Below, piece after piece: positions 42,937 through 52,350 of a DNA stretch of 64,000 nucleotides. The stretch is taken from positions 187,755 to 251,754 of the forward strand of contig NZ_LMCQ01000012.1 in the NCBI RefSeq assembly GCF_001424835.1. The letters are read 5' to 3'. Below the pieces are notes generated by a model. That model saw only the letters and a list, made by a program, of their open reading frames with translations, was not told where the DNA came from and did no database searches. Position numbers and translations under genes: made by a program. Position 1 is the stretch's first letter; each line of letters opens with the position of its first letter. This DNA is from Variovorax sp. Root318D1 (GTDB lineage Bacteria > Pseudomonadota > Gammaproteobacteria > Burkholderiales > Burkholderiaceae_C).

Positions 42937-44016
42937 ATGCAACTTGCCAGCGCCCAACTGGGCTCCCATCTGCAGAAGGGGCTGAAGTCCCTCTACACGA
43001 TCCACGGCGACGAGCCGCTGCTCGCGCAAGAGGCGGCGGACGCCATTCGTGCCGCAGCGCGCGTGCAGGGCTACACCGAGCGCAGTTCGTACACAGCAGC
43101 CGGCGCGCACTTCGACTGGAGTGCCGTGCTCGCGGCCGGCGGTTCGCTCTCGCTCTTTGCCGACAAGCAGATCGTCGAGATCCGCATTCCCTCGGGCAAG
43201 CCCGGCAAGGACGGCAGCACGGCGCTGCAGCAGTTGGCCGAGGCGGCACAGGGCAACGACAGCACGCTCACGCTGGTGATGCTGCCGCGGCTGGACAAGG
43301 CCACGCGCACCGGCGCCTGGTTTTCGGCGCTCGAGAACAACGGCGTGACCCTGCAGGTGGACCCGATCGAACGCGCCGCGCTGCCGCAATGGATTGCGCA
43401 GCGCCTGGGTCTGCAGGGCCAGCGCGTCATGCCGGGCGACGAAGGGCAGCGCACGCTGCAGTTCTTTGCCGACCGCGTCGAAGGCAACCTGCTCGCCGCG
43501 CACCAGGAAATCCAGAAACTCGCCTTGCTGCATCCGGCGGGCGAGTTGAGCTGGGAGCAGGTCGAAGGCGCGGTCAACAACGTGGCCCGCTACGACGTGT
43601 TCAAGCTCTCCGAAGCCGTGTTGGCAGGCAACCCGCAGCGCGTGGCGCGCATGCTCGACGGCCTGCAGGCCGAGGGCGAAGCCGAGGTGCTGGTGCACTA
43701 CACGCTGGCCGAGGACATCCGCGCGCTCAAACGTGTGAAGGACGCCATGGCCTCGGGCCGGCCGCTGCCCATGGCGCTGCGCGAGAACCGCATCTGGGGT
43801 CCGCGCGAGCGCGCCTTCGAGCGCGTGCTGCCACGGCTCGACGACCGCATGCTGGCGAGGCTGCTGCGCGCCGCACATGTGGTGGACGGCATCTGCAAGG
43901 GGCTGAAGCAGCCGGATTGGCCTGCGAGCGGCTGGCAGGCTTTGCAGCGATTGGCCTTGATGCTGTGCCGCGCCTGCAGCAGCGGTCCAGCCCCCTCTCC
44001 CTCTGGGAGAGGGTAG
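42937..44016 (+). CDS. holA: DNA polymerase III delta subunit
   Basis: 359 aa. It is the clamp-loader delta subunit that opens the beta clamp. Segments IHGDEPLLAQEAADAIR (about 22-38), a degenerate P-loop region and LIAHQEIQKLALL-type helix (about 188-200) match HolA. The last eight residues (APSPSGRG) and the TAG stop at 44014 are encoded by the left arm of a REP-like inverted repeat that begins at 43993, so the natural C-terminus seems to have been replaced; the functional domains are upstream and intact. Confidence 0.93.
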   Translation: MQLASAQLGSHLQKGLKSLYTIHGDEPLLAQEAADAIRAAARVQGYTERSSYTAAGAHFDWSAVLAAGGSLSLFADKQIVEIRIPSGKPGKDGSTALQQLAEAAQGNDSTLTLVMLPRLDKATRTGAWFSALENNGVTLQVDPIERAALPQWIAQRLGLQGQRVMPGDEGQRTLQFFADRVEGNLLAAHQEIQKLALLHPAGELSWEQVEGAVNNVARYDVFKLSEAVLAGNPQRVARMLDGLQAEGEAEVLVHYTLAEDIRALKRVKDAMASGRPLPMALRENRIWGPRERAFERVLPRLDDRMLARLLRAAHVVDGICKGLKQPDWPASGWQALQRLALMLCRACSSGPAPSPSGRG

Positions 44017-44099
44017 GGGTGAGGGCTGGCGGCCCTCATCACATAGCGCGTTTTCGGGCGCTGCAGCCCTCACCCTAGCCCTCTCCCGGAGGGAGAGGG
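43993..44099. repeat. REP-like paired inverted repeat at the end of holA
   Basis: Two similar hairpins face each other. The left is CCCTCTCCC-TCT-GGGAGAGGG at 43993-44013; the right is CCCTCTCCC-GGA-GGGAGAGGG at 44079-44099. The flanks GGGGTGAGGGCTG (left, to 44028) and CAGCCCTCACCC (right, from 44064) extend the outer complementarity to about 24 bases with three central mismatches. This is the general look of a bacterial REP doublet (BIME-like). It spans the holA stop codon and most of the 122-bp gap to proA. Confidence 0.8.
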
Positions 44100-44138
44100 G
44101 ACAACACGGCAAGGGCCCAAAGCGCGGGGGTCATCCAA

Positions 44139-45449
44139 ATGCAGGAAAATGCCGCGATGAATGCGTTCAACGTCAGCGAGCACATGCAGGCCCTGGGCCT
44201 GCAGGCAAAAGCCGCTGCATTCCTCATGGCCCGTGCGGATGCAGCTACCAAAAACAGAGCATTGAAGGCGCTGGCCCGGCGCCTGCGCGAAGCCGGCCCG
44301 GCCTTGGCCGAAGCCAACGAGAAAGACCTCTCGCGCGCCACGGCCGCCGGCCTTTCGGCGCCGATGGTCGACCGGCTCAAGCTCACGCCCAAGGTCATCG
44401 AGACCGTGGCCCTGGGCTGCGAGCAGCTGGCCGGCATGGCCGACGTGATCGGCGAGATCATCGGCATGAAGCAGCAGCCCAGCGGCATTCGCGTGGGCCA
44501 GATGCGCGTGCCGATCGGCGTCTTCGGCATGATCTACGAGAGCCGCCCCAACGTGACCATCGAGGCCGCGAGCCTCGCCATCAAGAGCGGCAACGCGGCC
44601 ATCCTGCGCGGCGGCTCCGAAGCCATCGAGTCGAACAAGGCACTGGCGCTGCTGGTGTCCGGAGCGCTGTCCGAAGCCGGTCTGCCGGTCGATGCGGTAC
44701 AGCTGGTGCAGACCACCGACCGCGAGGCCGTGGGCCGGCTGATCGCCATGCCCGAATTCGTGGACGTGATCATTCCGCGCGGCGGCAAGGGCCTCATCGA
44801 GCGCATCAGCCGCGATGCCAAGGTGCCGGTCATCAAGCACCTCGATGGCAACTGCCATGTCTACGTGGACGACACGGCCGAGTTCGAAATGGCGCTGCGC
44901 ATCGTCGACAACGCCAAGACGCAGAAATACAGCCCCTGCAACGCGGCCGAAGGCCTTTTGGTTTCGGCCACGGTGGCGGAAGACTTCCTGCCCCGCATCG
45001 CGGCCATCTTCGGGGCCAAGGGTGTCGAGATGCGTTGCGATCCGGTGGCAGCCCGCATCCTGCGCGCCGACGATTCGCTCGGTTCGGGCGCAAGAATCGT
45101 CGATGCGGTCGAGTCCGACTGGTCCGAGGAATACCTTGCCGCCGTCATCAGCATCAAGGTGGTGGCCGGAGTCGACGAGGCCATTGCGCACATCAACCGC
45201 TACTCGAGCCACCACACCGACGCCATTGTTACGCGCGACCACGTGCATGCGCAGCGTTTCCTGCGCGAGGTCGATTCGGCCAGCGTCATGGTCAATGCGA
45301 GCACCCGCTTCGCGGACGGTTTCGAGTTCGGCCTGGGGGCCGAGATCGGCATCAGCACCGACAAATTCCATGCGCGCGGACCGGTCGGCATCGAGGGGCT
45401 GACCTCGCTCAAGTACGTTGTTCTCGGGCAGGGCGAAGTGCGCAGCTGA
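44139..45449 (+). CDS. proA: Gamma-glutamyl phosphate reductase
   Basis: 436 aa (the ATG at 44157 is an alternative, giving 430). It makes glutamate-5-semialdehyde with NADPH in proline synthesis. [18 protein letters not shown] (about 127-144), [12 protein letters not shown] with the catalytic Cys (about 265-276) and the C-terminal ALTSLKY-like ending ([16 protein letters not shown]) are all present. proB is not in the window. It follows holA after a REP-like doublet and is followed by a perfect palindrome at 45475. Confidence 0.96.
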   Translation: MQENAAMNAFNVSEHMQALGLQAKAAAFLMARADAATKNRALKALARRLREAGPALAEANEKDLSRATAAGLSAPMVDRLKLTPKVIETVALGCEQLAGMADVIGEIIGMKQQPSGIRVGQMRVPIGVFGMIYESRPNVTIEAASLAIKSGNAAILRGGSEAIESNKALALLVSGALSEAGLPVDAVQLVQTTDREAVGRLIAMPEFVDVIIPRGGKGLIERISRDAKVPVIKHLDGNCHVYVDDTAEFEMALRIVDNAKTQKYSPCNAAEGLLVSATVAEDFLPRIAAIFGAKGVEMRCDPVAARILRADDSLGSGARIVDAVESDWSEEYLAAVISIKVVAGVDEAIAHINRYSSHHTDAIVTRDHVHAQRFLREVDSASVMVNASTRFADGFEFGLGAEIGISTDKFHARGPVGIEGLTSLKYVVLGQGEVRS

Positions 45450-45474
45450 TGCGCCGGAGGCGGGCGGATTGAAC

Positions 45475-45497
45475 CAAGACTGCGGTACGCAGTCTTG
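45475..45497. terminator. Perfect palindrome between proA and gshA
   Basis: CAAGACTGCG (45475-45484), GTA, CGCAGTCTTG (45488-45497): a perfect 10-bp stem with a 3-nt loop, 25 bp after proA. The following bases (TCATTGG) contain no T-run, so it may be a weak terminator or an operator for gshA. Confidence 0.5.
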
Positions 45498-45569
45498 TCA
45501 TTGGGGCGTCCACCCCCAAATCCTACAATTCCGCTCTACCTTCAAGTACAAAACCAACAAGGCCGCCGC

Positions 45570-46880
45570 ATGGTTCCGCATCTCGTCACCGCCCTGACCG
45601 GCCCGATCAACGAACTGGAGCAGCGGGTACTCGACTCGACGCCCGCGATCGAGCGCTGGTTTCGGCTCGAATGGATGGAGCACACGCCGCCGTTCTACAG
45701 CGCGGTCGACATCCGCAATGCCGGCTTCAAGCTGGCGCCGGTCGACACCAATCTGTTTCCGGGCGGCTGGAACAATCTCACCAAGGAAATGCTGCCGCTG
45801 GCGGTGCAGGCTGCGCAAGCCGCCATCGAGAAGATCTGTCCGGAGGCGCGCAACCTGCTCGTCATTCCAGAGAACCACTCGAAGAACACGTTCTATCTCG
45901 CCAACGTTGCGCAGCTGGTGCGCATCTTCCACATGGCGGGACTCAACGTGCGGGTGGGCTCCATCGATCCGGCGATCAAGTCGCCCAAGAAGATCGAACT
46001 GCCCAACGGCGACACGGTGTGCCTGGAGCCCGTCGTGCGCAGCAAGCGTCGCCTCGGGCTCAAGAATTTCGACCCCTGCACCATCCTGCTCAACAACGAG
46101 CTGTCGGCCGGCACGCCGGGCATCCTCGAAGACTTGCACGAACAGTACCTGCTGCCGCCGCTGCACGCGGGCTGGTCGGTGCGGCGCAAGAGCAATCACC
46201 TGCACAGCTACGAAGAGCTGTCCAAGCGCTTCGGCAAGCTGCTGGGCATCGATCCCTGGTTGATCAACCCCATTTATGCACGGGGCGATAGCGTCGATTT
46301 CGCCGAAGGCCGCGGCATCGACGTGCTGACCAGCCACGTGGATGCGGTGCTGACCAAGGTCCGCCGCAAGTACAAGGAATACGGCATCAACGAAAAGCCC
46401 TTCGTCGTCGTGAAGGGCGATACCGGCGCCGAAGGCCCGGGCGTGATCACGATCCACGATGCCAAGGAGGTCGAGGCCCTGATCGGCAAGCCGCGCGGCG
46501 CTTCGCCGGGCAAGGCTGCCGGTGCGGCCAGGGAACTGCGCGAGCCTGGCGAGGTGATCGTCCAGGAAGGCGTGCTGACCAACGAGCGGGTGCACAACGG
46601 CGTGGCCGAACCGGTGGTCTACATGATGGACCGCTACGTGGTGGGCGGGTTCTACCGCGTGCATGCCGAACGCAATCCAGACGAGAACCTGAAATCGCCG
46701 GGCGCGAGCTTCGTACCGCTGGCTTTTTCCGAAAGTGCGCACCTGCCGCAGCCCGGCGCCAAGCCCGGCGCGAGCGCGCCGAACCGCTTCTACATGTACG
46801 GCGTGGTGGGGCGTTTGGCCATGGTTGCGGCCAGCTACGAGATGGAAGCCACTGATCCGGACGCCGAAATCTACGAATGA
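45570..46880 (+). CDS. gshA: Glutamate--cysteine ligase (proteobacterial GshA type)
   Basis: 436 aa from the ATG at 45570 (MVPHLVTALTGPINELEQ); the ORF start at 45495 lies in the palindrome region. It matches the non-E. coli glutamate-cysteine ligase family found in beta- and some other proteobacteria, with NLFPGGWNNLTKEM (about 53-66), PENHSKNTFY (about 96-105) and VKGDTGAEGPGVI (about 281-293). It makes gamma-glutamylcysteine, the first step of glutathione synthesis. gshB is 3.7 kb downstream, after kup and two unrelated leftward genes. Confidence 0.93.
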   Translation: MVPHLVTALTGPINELEQRVLDSTPAIERWFRLEWMEHTPPFYSAVDIRNAGFKLAPVDTNLFPGGWNNLTKEMLPLAVQAAQAAIEKICPEARNLLVIPENHSKNTFYLANVAQLVRIFHMAGLNVRVGSIDPAIKSPKKIELPNGDTVCLEPVVRSKRRLGLKNFDPCTILLNNELSAGTPGILEDLHEQYLLPPLHAGWSVRRKSNHLHSYEELSKRFGKLLGIDPWLINPIYARGDSVDFAEGRGIDVLTSHVDAVLTKVRRKYKEYGINEKPFVVVKGDTGAEGPGVITIHDAKEVEALIGKPRGASPGKAAGAARELREPGEVIVQEGVLTNERVHNGVAEPVVYMMDRYVVGGFYRVHAERNPDENLKSPGASFVPLAFSESAHLPQPGAKPGASAPNRFYMYGVVGRLAMVAASYEMEATDPDAEIYE

Positions 46881-47060
46881 TTTTCCGGGGCGGCTTGCGG
46901 CGGCGGCGGTCGGCGGCAAAATAGCGGCCCCACAGCAAAGGAAACAAAAGGGCGGAAGGGATGTGCGCGGCGACTGGAAATTGATTCCATCGCTGCTGCG
47001 TCTCGGTGCGTGTGACTTCCGGTTACGCGCTTGCAGCCTGCCCTTTTTCCCATCGACTTC

Positions 47061-48932
47061 GTGTCACCTCCCAAATCTTCTTCCGCCGCCGCCTTGATCA
47101 TCGGCACCATCGGTGTCGTCTATGGCGACATCGGCACCAGCGTGTTGTATGCAGTCAAGGAAGTGTTCGGCCACGGCCACCTGCCTTTCACTGTCGAAAA
47201 CGTCTACGGCATCCTTTCGATGTTCTTCTGGACGCTCACCGTCATCGTGTCGATCAAGTACGTGGTGCTGGTTCTGCGTGCCGACAACGAAGGCGAAGGC
47301 GGCCTGGTCGCCATGCTGGCGCTGGCCTCGCGCGCGGTGGCCGACAAGCCCAGGCTGCGTAACGTGCTGTTGCTGGTGGGCATCTTCGGCACCTCGCTCT
47401 TCTATGGCGACGGCGTCATCACGCCGGCCATTTCGGTGCTTTCCGCCGTCGAAGGTCTCGAAGTGGTGTCGCCCCACTTCAAGCACTATGTGCTGCCGGT
47501 CACGCTGGTGGTGCTGTTCTGCCTCTTCGTGGTGCAAAAGCGAGGCACGGCGGGCATCGGCAAGTTCTTCGGCCCGATCACGCTGGTGTGGTTCCTCGTC
47601 ATCGCGGTGCTCGGCGTGTCGCAGATCGTCCACCATCCTGAGATCCTCAAGTCGCTGAATCCCTGGTTCGCGCTGAAGTTCATGTGGGACAACCCGGGCA
47701 CGGCCTTCATCCTGCTGGGGGCCACGGTGCTGTGCGTGACCGGGGCCGAGGCGCTCTACGCCGACCTGGGACACTTCGGCAAGCGGCCGATCCGCGTGGC
47801 GTGGTTCACGGTCGTGATGCCGGCGCTCACGCTCAATTACTTCGGCCAGGGCGCGCTGCTGCTCGAGAACCCCGAAGCCGTGAAGAACCCCTTCTTCATG
47901 ATGGCGCCTGAATGGGCGCTCATCCCGCTGGTGTTGCTGGCCACGGCGGCCACGGTCATCGCCTCCCAGGCGCTGATCACCGGCGCCTTCAGCGTCACGC
48001 GCCAGGTCATTCAGCTGGGCTACCTGCCGCGCCTGAACATCGAGCACACCAGCGTGCGCACGGCGGGACAGATCTACATTCCGCTGGTCAACTGGGGGCT
48101 GTTCGTCGCCATCGTGCTGGCGGTCGTCATGTTCCGTTCGTCGAGCAGCCTGGCCGCGGCATACGGCATCGCGGTCACCACCGACATGCTCATCACCACG
48201 GTGCTGACCTTCTTCGTGATCCGCTACGCGTGGAAGCTGCCGCTGGCGCTGTGCATCGCGTCCACGGCCGTCTTCTTCGTGGTCGACTTCCTGTTCTTCG
48301 CGTCCAACCTGCTCAAGCTGTTCGAAGGCGGCTGGTTCCCGCTGGTGATCGGCGGCTTCGTGTTCACGCTCATGATCACCTGGAAGGAGGGCCGCCGCCT
48401 GATGGGCGAGGTGCAGCGCGCCGATGCCATCGAGCTGCAGGCCTTCCTCGATTCGGTGTTCGAGAATCCGCCCGCGCGGGTGGACGGCACCGCGGTGTTT
48501 CTCACCGCCGAACCCGGCGTGGTGCCCAACGCGCTGCTGCACAACCTGAAGCACAACAAGGTGCTGCACGAGCAGAACCTGTTCGTCACGGTGCGCAACC
48601 ACGAAGTGCCCTGGATCCCGATGAACAAGCGCATCGAGATCGACTCCCTCGGCCACCATTGCTGGCAGGTCATCGTGCACTACGGCTTCAAGAACGACAT
48701 CGACCTGCCGCGTGCGCTGGACAACGCGCGCATGCGCGGCTGTCAGCTGGAGCCGATGACGACGAGCTACTTTCTCTCGCGCGACGTCGTCATTCCCACG
48801 CTGGGCAGCGGCATGGCGCCGTGGCGCGAGAAGCTGTTCGCGCAGATGCACCACAACGCGAGCGGCGCGGCGGCCTTCCTCGGGCTGCCCAACAACGCCG
48901 TGGTCGAACTCGGGTCGAAGATCGAAATCTGA
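47061..48932 (+). CDS. kup: Low-affinity potassium uptake protein Kup
   Basis: 623 aa from GTG 47061 (opening [20 protein letters not shown]); a TTG at 47031 would add ten residues with no better ribosome-binding site. Twelve membrane helices occupy about residues 10-440, followed by a cytoplasmic C-terminal domain. [19 protein letters not shown] (about 16-34) and [19 protein letters not shown] (about 114-132) are the Kup signatures. It is a proton/K+ symporter of the inner membrane. The C-terminal [12 protein letters not shown] segment is also typical. Confidence 0.94.
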   Translation: MSPPKSSSAAALIIGTIGVVYGDIGTSVLYAVKEVFGHGHLPFTVENVYGILSMFFWTLTVIVSIKYVVLVLRADNEGEGGLVAMLALASRAVADKPRLRNVLLLVGIFGTSLFYGDGVITPAISVLSAVEGLEVVSPHFKHYVLPVTLVVLFCLFVVQKRGTAGIGKFFGPITLVWFLVIAVLGVSQIVHHPEILKSLNPWFALKFMWDNPGTAFILLGATVLCVTGAEALYADLGHFGKRPIRVAWFTVVMPALTLNYFGQGALLLENPEAVKNPFFMMAPEWALIPLVLLATAATVIASQALITGAFSVTRQVIQLGYLPRLNIEHTSVRTAGQIYIPLVNWGLFVAIVLAVVMFRSSSSLAAAYGIAVTTDMLITTVLTFFVIRYAWKLPLALCIASTAVFFVVDFLFFASNLLKLFEGGWFPLVIGGFVFTLMITWKEGRRLMGEVQRADAIELQAFLDSVFENPPARVDGTAVFLTAEPGVVPNALLHNLKHNKVLHEQNLFVTVRNHEVPWIPMNKRIEIDSLGHHCWQVIVHYGFKNDIDLPRALDNARMRGCQLEPMTTSYFLSRDVVIPTLGSGMAPWREKLFAQMHHNASGAAAFLGLPNNAVVELGSKIEI

Positions 48933-48971
48933 GGAGTTGCGCGGCCACCGTGTTCGGGCGCGCCGCATTCG

Positions 48972-49895
48972 TCATGCGAAGTCCGAGGGCCGTTCCGCCG
49001 CCAACTGCTGCATGTGCGATGCAATCGCGCCCGGCGTGGTGATCCAGATCTCGCCGCGATCGCGGGCACGCGCAATGTGCGCGAGCGCCGTGCGCAGATG
49101 GCGCAGCCGGTAAGGCTGGCCCACGATGTAGGGATGCAGCGCGAGCCCCATCACCAGCGGCTGGGCGCGTGATTGCTCCAGCATCTCGTCGAAGTTGTCG
49201 ACGACCATCGCGCTGAAGTCCTTCGCATCCATCAGGCGGCCCACGATCATCGGAATGTCGTTGAGCTCCTGGGGATACGGCACCGACCATATCGAGCCGC
49301 CGACCCGCGTGCGCATGCGCACCGGCTGGTCGTCGTGGCACCAATTGAGGGTGTAGCCGTAGCCAGTCTCGGCCAGCAGGTCGGGCGTGAGCGGGCTTTC
49401 CGATATCCACGGCGACAGCCATCCGGAGGGCGCCCGGCCGCTCTCGGTCCGCATGCGCTCGCGGCAACGCAGCAGCAGCGCGCGTTCTTGCGTTTCGTCC
49501 CATGCGCCCTGGCGTTCCGCGTTGCTGTGGCCGTGGCCGATCAGTTCGTCGCCGCGTGCGACGAAGGCCTGCACCAGTTCCGGACAATGGTCGTACAGCG
49601 CGGTGTTGATAAGCGCGCCCGTCGGCAGCGCCAGCGCATCGAACAGTTCGAGGCAGCGCCACGCGCCGACGCGGTTGCCGTATTCGCGCCAGGCGTGGTT
49701 CAGCACGTCGGGTTCCGGCGAGGCCGGACCGATGCGGGCGCCCAGCCCGTCGCCGAACGCGAAATGCTCGATGTTGAAACCCAGGTACACGGCCAGGCGT
49801 GCGCCGTTGGGCCACGCGTAGTCGGGCCGCCGCGTGATGGGGCTGTAGTCGAAGCGGCCGTGCGCGGGCAGCAGGTCGGGCCAGCGTGCCGTCAT
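48972..49895 (-). CDS. Polysaccharide deacetylase family protein (PuuE/allantoinase-like)
   Basis: 307 aa, no signal peptide. NodB-homology fold with AVYLGFNIEHFAFG (about 35-48) and ELIGHGHSNAERQGAW (about 117-132) as the metal-binding region. The absence of a secretion signal and the HGHSN form point to the cytoplasmic CE4-like hydrolases (PuuE allantoinase and relatives) rather than chitooligosaccharide deacetylases. It is followed closely upstream by an NTF2-like gene (gap 10 bp), so the two form an operon; the substrate is not predictable. Confidence 0.75.
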   Translation of the reverse strand: MTARWPDLLPAHGRFDYSPITRRPDYAWPNGARLAVYLGFNIEHFAFGDGLGARIGPASPEPDVLNHAWREYGNRVGAWRCLELFDALALPTGALINTALYDHCPELVQAFVARGDELIGHGHSNAERQGAWDETQERALLLRCRERMRTESGRAPSGWLSPWISESPLTPDLLAETGYGYTLNWCHDDQPVRMRTRVGGSIWSVPYPQELNDIPMIVGRLMDAKDFSAMVVDNFDEMLEQSRAQPLVMGLALHPYIVGQPYRLRHLRTALAHIARARDRGEIWITTPGAIASHMQQLAAERPSDFA

Positions 49896-49905
49896 GTGCC
49901 GTGCC

Positions 49906-50340
49906 TCACAGCACCGCGAGTCCGGCGCGCACCAGCAGCCATTCGGCGCTGTCGTTCCACACGTCCATCTGCACGATGAGCCCGTGGCTCACCACGTAGC
50001 GGTCGACATAGCGATTGCCCTCGAACGCCGTGCCGTCGGGCCAGGCGCCGTACAGCGTGCCGAGGCTGTAGACCACCGTTTCGTCGGGCGTGCCGCCTGC
50101 GACCACTTCAGTGCGTTCAATCTTCTTCTTGACCCAGGCGTAGCGCTTCGCATTGAAGGCCGAGGTGTCGCCCGGTGCATGCATTTCGCGGTTGCCGGTG
50201 AAGCGGATGCGGATGCCGGGCGCGGTGAAGCGCGCGGCCGATTGCGGGTCCGGGATCATCACCAGGCGAAGGAATTCGTCGACCACCTCGGCCGGCGTGG
50301 AAGGGACGGGCAGTGCATCGAGCGAAGCAAGGGTGGTCAT
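49906..50340 (-). CDS. NTF2-like (SnoaL-type) nuclear transport factor 2 family protein
   Basis: 144 aa. The alpha-plus-beta cone fold is suggested by AEVVDEFLRLVMIPD (helix, about 17-31), the GIRIRFTGN strand and the VVYSLGTLYGAWPDGTAFEGNRYVDRYVV strand pair. Such proteins are isomerases, hydratases or small-ligand binders. It lies 10 bp upstream of the deacetylase-like gene in the same direction, which suggests joint action on one substrate. The catalytic residues cannot be assigned. Confidence 0.7.
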   Translation of the reverse strand: MTTLASLDALPVPSTPAEVVDEFLRLVMIPDPQSAARFTAPGIRIRFTGNREMHAPGDTSAFNAKRYAWVKKKIERTEVVAGGTPDETVVYSLGTLYGAWPDGTAFEGNRYVDRYVVSHGLIVQMDVWNDSAEWLLVRAGLAVL

Positions 50341-50560
50341 GGGTTATCCATTTGGAGCCACGGCAGGTGCATGGCGGAAAGCATGAGGGTGCCAAAGCAA
50401 ATCTTGCGCCGAAATCTCTTCGGCGTTGCGGTCCCGGCGGCCCCGGCACAATCGCCCGATGGCGCACAAAGGCCTCCGCCGGCAAGGGCATCGCCGCTTC
50501 CGGCAACATCGCGCCAGACATCAACATGGCGGCCGCACCTGGCGCCGGAAAGACTCCCAG

Positions 50561-51514
50561 ATGAAAAACATTCTCTTCGTCGCCGATCCGCTCGACCACT
50601 TCAAGATCTACAAGGACACCACGTTCTCGATGATGCGCGAGGCGCAACGCCGCGGGCACCGCATCGCGGCCTGCCTGCCGGAAGACCTGCAGTGGGTGTC
50701 GGGCGGCGCGGTGACGGCCAACGTGCAGCAGATCACGCTCACCGGCGACAGCAAGGCCTGGTACCGTGAGGACATCCGCGAATCGAAGGCGCTGAAGGAC
50801 TTCGACGCGGTGCTGATGCGCAAGGACCCGCCCTTCGACGCCGAGTACATCTACGCCACCCACCTGCTCGAACAGGCCGAGCGCGAAGGCGCGCGCGTGG
50901 TCAACAAGCCGCGCTCGCTGCGCGACCATCCCGAGAAGCTCGCGATCATGGAGTTTCCGCAGTTCACCACGCCCACGCTGGTCACGCGCAGCGCCCAGGC
51001 CGTGCGCGACTTCCATGCGGAGCATGGCGACATCATCCTGAAGCCCCTCGACGGCATGGGCGGCATGGGCATCTTCCGCGTCCGGCAGGACGGGCTGAAC
51101 CTCGGCTCCATCGTGGAGACGCTCAACAAGAACGGCGCCGAAACCATCATGGTGCAGCGCTTCGTGCCGGACATCGTGCAGGGCGACAAGCGCATCCTGA
51201 TCATCGCGGGCGTACCGGCGCCATTCGTGCTGGCGCGCATTCCGCAGGGCTCCGAAGTGCGGGGCAACCTTGCCGCGGGCGGCAAGGGCGTGGCGCAGCC
51301 GCTCACGCCTCGCAACCGCGAGATCGCGGAAACCGTGGGCCGGGTCCTCGCGCCGCGCGGCCTGCTCCTGATCGGGCTCGACGTGATCGGCGACTCCGTG
51401 ACCGAGATCAACGTGACCAGTCCGACCTGCTTCCAGGAAATCACCGAGCAGACCGGCTTCGACGTGCCGGCGATGTTCATCGATGCGCTCGAGGCGCAGC
51501 TGGCCGGCGGCTGA
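50561..51514 (+). CDS. gshB: Glutathione synthetase
   Basis: 317 aa from the ATG at 50561 (MKNILFVADPLDHFKIYKDT); the longer ORF from 50426 adds a non-homologous basic leader. It is an ATP-grasp ligase joining gamma-glutamylcysteine to glycine. The RKDPPFDAEYIYATHLLE (about 87-104), KPLDGMGGMGIFRV (about 162-175, ATP lid) and EINVTSPTCFQEI (about 282-294) segments are intact. It faces a leftward amidotransferase gene. Confidence 0.96.
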   Translation: MKNILFVADPLDHFKIYKDTTFSMMREAQRRGHRIAACLPEDLQWVSGGAVTANVQQITLTGDSKAWYREDIRESKALKDFDAVLMRKDPPFDAEYIYATHLLEQAEREGARVVNKPRSLRDHPEKLAIMEFPQFTTPTLVTRSAQAVRDFHAEHGDIILKPLDGMGGMGIFRVRQDGLNLGSIVETLNKNGAETIMVQRFVPDIVQGDKRILIIAGVPAPFVLARIPQGSEVRGNLAAGGKGVAQPLTPRNREIAETVGRVLAPRGLLLIGLDVIGDSVTEINVTSPTCFQEITEQTGFDVPAMFIDALEAQLAGG

Positions 51515-51532
51515 GGCCGGCCGGGGCGCGGT

Positions 51533-52300
51533 TCAGAACGGCGCCAGCTGCCCGTCCACGAACACGTGCAGTTCGCCGGGCGCGAAAGCGGTCCAGTGCT
51601 CGTTGGTGGTGAGCGGTGCGGTCACCACCACCGCCACGCGGTCGTTCGGCGTGGTGTGCCGGGCAAAGTCGATCTCCAGGTCTTCGTCCGACAGCTGCGC
51701 CGTCACGAACGGATGGCGGCGCTCCACGTACCAGAGGTGGGTCGAAGCGTGGGCCCAGAGCGCCTGGCCGTTCGACAGCATGAAGTTGAAGGTGCCGTGG
51801 CCCGCAAGCTGCGGTGCCAGTTCGCGCAGCGTGAGCGTGAGCTCCTCGATGCTTGGCACGCCCGCGTGCGACTTGGCCAGTTCCTGCATCAGCCAGCAGA
51901 AGGCGTGCTCGCTGTCGGTGTTGCCGACGGGGTGGAAGTTGCCGTGCAGGCGCGGCCTGAAGTCCTTCAGGTCGCCGTTGTGGGCAAACACCCAGTAGCG
52001 GCCCCACAGCTCGCGCACGAAGGGGTGGCAGTTCTGCAGGTTGATGGCGCCCTGCGTCGCCTTGCGGATGTGCGCAATGACGTTGCGGCTCTGGATCGGG
52101 TAGCGCCGGATCAGCTCGGCCACCGGCGACTCGCTCGCGGGCATGTGATCGACGAAGTGGCGCAGCCCGCGGTCCTCGAAGAACGCGATGCCCCAGCCGT
52201 CGGCATGGTGGTCGGTGCGACCTCCGCGCTGGGCGAAGCCCGTAAAGCTGAAGGTCACGTCCGTGGGCGTGTTGCAGTTCATTCCAAGCAGTTGGCACAT
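51533..52300 (-). CDS. Class II glutamine amidotransferase (YafJ-like)
   Basis: 255 aa starting MCQLLGMN: Cys2 becomes the N-terminal nucleophile after Met removal, as in all Ntn-type class II amidotransferases. RGGRTDHHADGWGIAFF (about 25-41), AHIRKATQG (about 75-83), FVFAHNGDL-like (FAHNGDL, about 107-113) and GNTDSEHAFCWLM (about 127-139) complete the glutaminase site. It is a single-domain protein without a synthetase domain, like E. coli YafJ, whose role is uncertain. It is convergent with gshB. Confidence 0.88.
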   Translation of the reverse strand: MCQLLGMNCNTPTDVTFSFTGFAQRGGRTDHHADGWGIAFFEDRGLRHFVDHMPASESPVAELIRRYPIQSRNVIAHIRKATQGAINLQNCHPFVRELWGRYWVFAHNGDLKDFRPRLHGNFHPVGNTDSEHAFCWLMQELAKSHAGVPSIEELTLTLRELAPQLAGHGTFNFMLSNGQALWAHASTHLWYVERRHPFVTAQLSDEDLEIDFARHTTPNDRVAVVVTAPLTTNEHWTAFAPGELHVFVDGQLAPF

Positions 52301-52350
52301 GGCGCTATTAAAGCGCGTGCGCCAGCCGCCCGGCGAAACCGCCCGCCCGT

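Noticed and set aside
43993..44099. Repeats near holA/proA as a CRISPR or attachment site
   Set aside because: Only one inverted doublet with no spacers, no cas genes, no integrase nearby; REP-like reading fits better.
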